A DNA stretch of 7,492 bases. Source: JBJHAX01 sp050480705 (GTDB lineage Bacteria > Actinomycetota > Nitriliruptoria > Nitriliruptorales > Nitriliruptoraceae). Below, in pieces: positions 5,764-7,492 of this stretch. Both the position numbers and the translations under genes were made by a program. Each line of letters starts with the position of its first letter. Within the stretch, counting starts at the first letter, position 1. The notes under the pieces are model-generated. The model searched no databases, was not told the origin of the DNA, and saw only the letters and a program-made list of their open reading frames with translations. The stretch spans positions 1 to 7,492 of the forward strand of contig JBJHAX010000077.1 in NCBI GenBank assembly GCA_050480705.1, in the 5' to 3' direction.

Positions 5764-7485
5764 TCAGATCGTCGACAAGTAGCGGTGCACGAACGAGACG
5801 GAGATCGCGCCCTGCCCAACCGCCGAGGCAACCCGTCTCACCGACTGGTCGCGCACGTCACCGGCCGCGAAGATGCCCGGCACCGACGTCTCCAGCAAGT
5901 ACGGCTCACGCTCGAGGCGCCACCCTGGTGGCCGTGCGCCATTGACACCGATGTCGGGACCAGTCGGGACGAATCCCTGCTCGTTGACCTCGACGACACC
6001 TCGTAGGAACTCGCTGTGTGGGACTGCGCCGACGAACACGAACATCCCGGTCACTTCGACGGCGGACCTCTCGCCGTCGCCGCCGACGACGACAACCTTC
6101 TCGAGGTGTCCGGCACCTTCGACGCGGACCACATGGCTGGAGGTCTGCACCTGAATGGCTTCGATGCCTTCGATCTGTTCGACGAGGTAGGTCGACATCC
6201 TTTCCGCGAGCGAGGCCGCACGCACGACCATGATCACCTCAGCGGCGTAGCGCGAGAACATCACCGCGGCCTGGCCGGCGGAGTTGGCGCCGCCCACGAT
6301 CACGACCCGCTCGCCACGGTAGGCGGCAGCTTCCGGCAGTGTCGCGCCGTAATAGACCCCGGCGCCGGTGAGCGCTTCTGCTCCTTCGACGTCGAGTTCG
6401 CGCATCCTCATCCCGGAGGCAACGAGGATCGTGTGCGCGCTCAGTTCACGACCGTCTTCGAGCGCCACCACACGTGCCGGACCTTCGACGCGGACGCCGG
6501 TCACCTCAACAGGATGCAGGATCTCCGCACCCAGCCGCTTGGCCTGTGCCGTCGCCCGACGTGCCAGGTCGCCGCCGCTGATGCCGTTGGGGAAGCCGAG
6601 GTAGTTCTCGATGCGCGAACTCGATCCGGCCTGGCCGCCGGTCGCTGAGCGTTCGAGGACCGCCACATCGAGTCCTTCCGAGGCACCGTAGACAGCAGCG
6701 GCAAGGCCCGCAGGGCCGGCACCGACGACGATCAGGTCGTAGAACGGCGAGCTCGCTTCCACCTCCAGGCCGACCGCGGCCGCCAGATCGACTGTCCCGG
6801 GCTCAGCCAGCACCTGCCCGCCGGGCAGGACCACCACCGGCAGGCGACTGGGGTCGTCGAGCGTCGACAGCAGTGACAGTCCATCGGAATCGTGCTCGAT
6901 GTCGACGAAGCGGTAGGGGATCTGGTTGCGTGCCAGAAAGTCCTTGACTGCGTGTGCCGCCGCATCCCATCGGGCCCCGAGCACCCGGATGCCATCCACG
7001 GCCGGAGGCTGCGCGGCGTGCCAGTCGTCGAGCAACTCGTCGATGATCGGGTAGAGCAGTTCCTCCGGCGGCTGCCACGGCTTCATCAGGTAATGGTCGA
7101 GCCCCACCTGGTTGATGCTCTGGATGGCGGCGTCGGTGTCGGCGTAGGCGGTCAGCAGCACGCTCTTGGCATCGGGGAAGTGGCTCTTGGCCTCGATGAG
7201 CAGACCGGTGCCCTCCAGTTCGGGCATGCGCTGATCGACGACAAGGACGGCGATGCGCGCGCCACGGCGGTGCAGCTCGCTGACTGCCGCGAGTCCAGCC
7301 GGACCGCCGTCGGCGGCGACGATGCGGTAGTCGTCGCCGTAGCGCCGCCGCAGATCGCGACGCACAGCAGCAAGCACGTCCGGGTCATCGTCGACCGCGA
7401 CAATCACCGGGAGTCGGTCACGATCGTGCGCACTGCTGTGCGGGGTGCCGTCGGGGACTGACCGACCAACCACCGAGGCAGTCAT
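5764..7485 (-). CDS. Receiver domain fused to a thioredoxin-reductase-like FAD protein without cysteines
   Basis: Cytoplasmic fusion protein of 573 residues. Residues about 26-155 are a receiver: acidic pocket VDDD (31-34), phosphoacceptor Asp84 (LVVDQRMP), Thr112 (LLTAY), Lys135 (LMKPW). Residues about 165-242 look like a glutaredoxin/thioredoxin fold (IRVLGARWDAAAHAVKDFLA, IPYRFVDIE, LPVVVLPGGQ), with no Cys at the usual active site. Residues about 248-573 are a thioredoxin-reductase-type module: FAD motif GAGPAG (255-260), GGQ and IENYLGFP, NAD(P) motif GGANSAG (398-404), and the FAD-binding GIFAAGDVRDQ (537-547). Where thioredoxin reductases have CATC the sequence is GATL (380-383), and no Cys exists anywhere. 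NCBI annotations use 'fused response regulator/thioredoxin-disulfide reductase' for this architecture as I recall, but disulfide reduction is not possible by the normal mechanism. First gene of the operon in view; seven bases remain upstream, starting TGA on this strand, possibly the previous gene's stop. Confidence 0.92.
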   Translation of the reverse strand: MTASVVGRSVPDGTPHSSAHDRDRLPVIVAVDDDPDVLAAVRRDLRRRYGDDYRIVAADGGPAGLAAVSELHRRGARIAVLVVDQRMPELEGTGLLIEAKSHFPDAKSVLLTAYADTDAAIQSINQVGLDHYLMKPWQPPEELLYPIIDELLDDWHAAQPPAVDGIRVLGARWDAAAHAVKDFLARNQIPYRFVDIEHDSDGLSLLSTLDDPSRLPVVVLPGGQVLAEPGTVDLAAAVGLEVEASSPFYDLIVVGAGPAGLAAAVYGASEGLDVAVLERSATGGQAGSSSRIENYLGFPNGISGGDLARRATAQAKRLGAEILHPVEVTGVRVEGPARVVALEDGRELSAHTILVASGMRMRELDVEGAEALTGAGVYYGATLPEAAAYRGERVVIVGGANSAGQAAVMFSRYAAEVIMVVRAASLAERMSTYLVEQIEGIEAIQVQTSSHVVRVEGAGHLEKVVVVGGDGERSAVEVTGMFVFVGAVPHSEFLRGVVEVNEQGFVPTGPDIGVNGARPPGWRLEREPYLLETSVPGIFAAGDVRDQSVRRVASAVGQGAISVSFVHRYLSTI

Positions 7486-7492
7486 TCGCTCA

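Noticed and set aside
5763..5831. Earlier start for the kinase gene at 5831
   Set aside because: The extra 23 codons lie inside the end of the upstream flavoprotein gene and encode an Arg/Ser-rich stretch unlike a cyclic-nucleotide-binding domain. The ATG one base after the upstream stop fits translational coupling.
1..7492. CRISPR arrays, insertion sequences, tRNA or rRNA genes
   Set aside because: I saw no regularly spaced repeats, transposase motifs, long terminal inverted repeats or RNA-gene-like sequences on either strand.

Overview
The window is high-GC, densely coded bacterial DNA with genes on both strands. GC-rich third codon positions, GTG starts, little spacer DNA and the families seen (an AMIN-like/SH3 secreted protein, a receiver fused to a thioredoxin-reductase-like flavoprotein) suggest an actinobacterium. 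That placement is inference from composition and gene content; no rRNA or marker gene is present. Ten Ns at 4174-4183 show it is a draft or metagenomic scaffold.

Left part (1-2021, plus strand): the 3' part of an OmpR/PhoB-type response regulator gene, then a complete membrane histidine kinase gene 40 bases downstream. Together they form a standard two-component pair. The block ends in a GC-rich hairpin whose left arm is made of the kinase's last codons.

Middle part (2078-4037): two divergently transcribed genes for proteins that act outside the cytoplasm share a spacer of about 270 bases. The minus-strand gene encodes a secreted AMIN-like plus SH3b protein. The plus-strand gene encodes a membrane-anchored protein with six cysteines and an RsiV/DUF3298-like C-terminus. 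The latter ends tail-to-tail with a truncated minus-strand gene whose product looks like the C-terminus of a winged-helix regulator. The assembly gap removes that gene's N-terminus.

Right part (4184-7485, minus strand): a tight operon. First comes a 573-residue fusion of a receiver domain, a glutaredoxin-like domain without cysteines, and a thioredoxin-reductase-like FAD/NAD(P) module. One base after its stop begins a soluble histidine kinase with an N-terminal cyclic-nucleotide-binding-type domain. The truncated winged-helix gene follows on the same strand, so the original order was probably flavoprotein, kinase, regulator.

The most interesting item is this operon. The flavoprotein contains no cysteine at all: the usual redox-active CxxC of thioredoxin reductase reads GATL. 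It therefore cannot work as a dithiol reductase, and with its own receiver and a cytoplasmic kinase encoded next to it, a phosphorylation-gated flavin sensor or output protein is a plausible reading.
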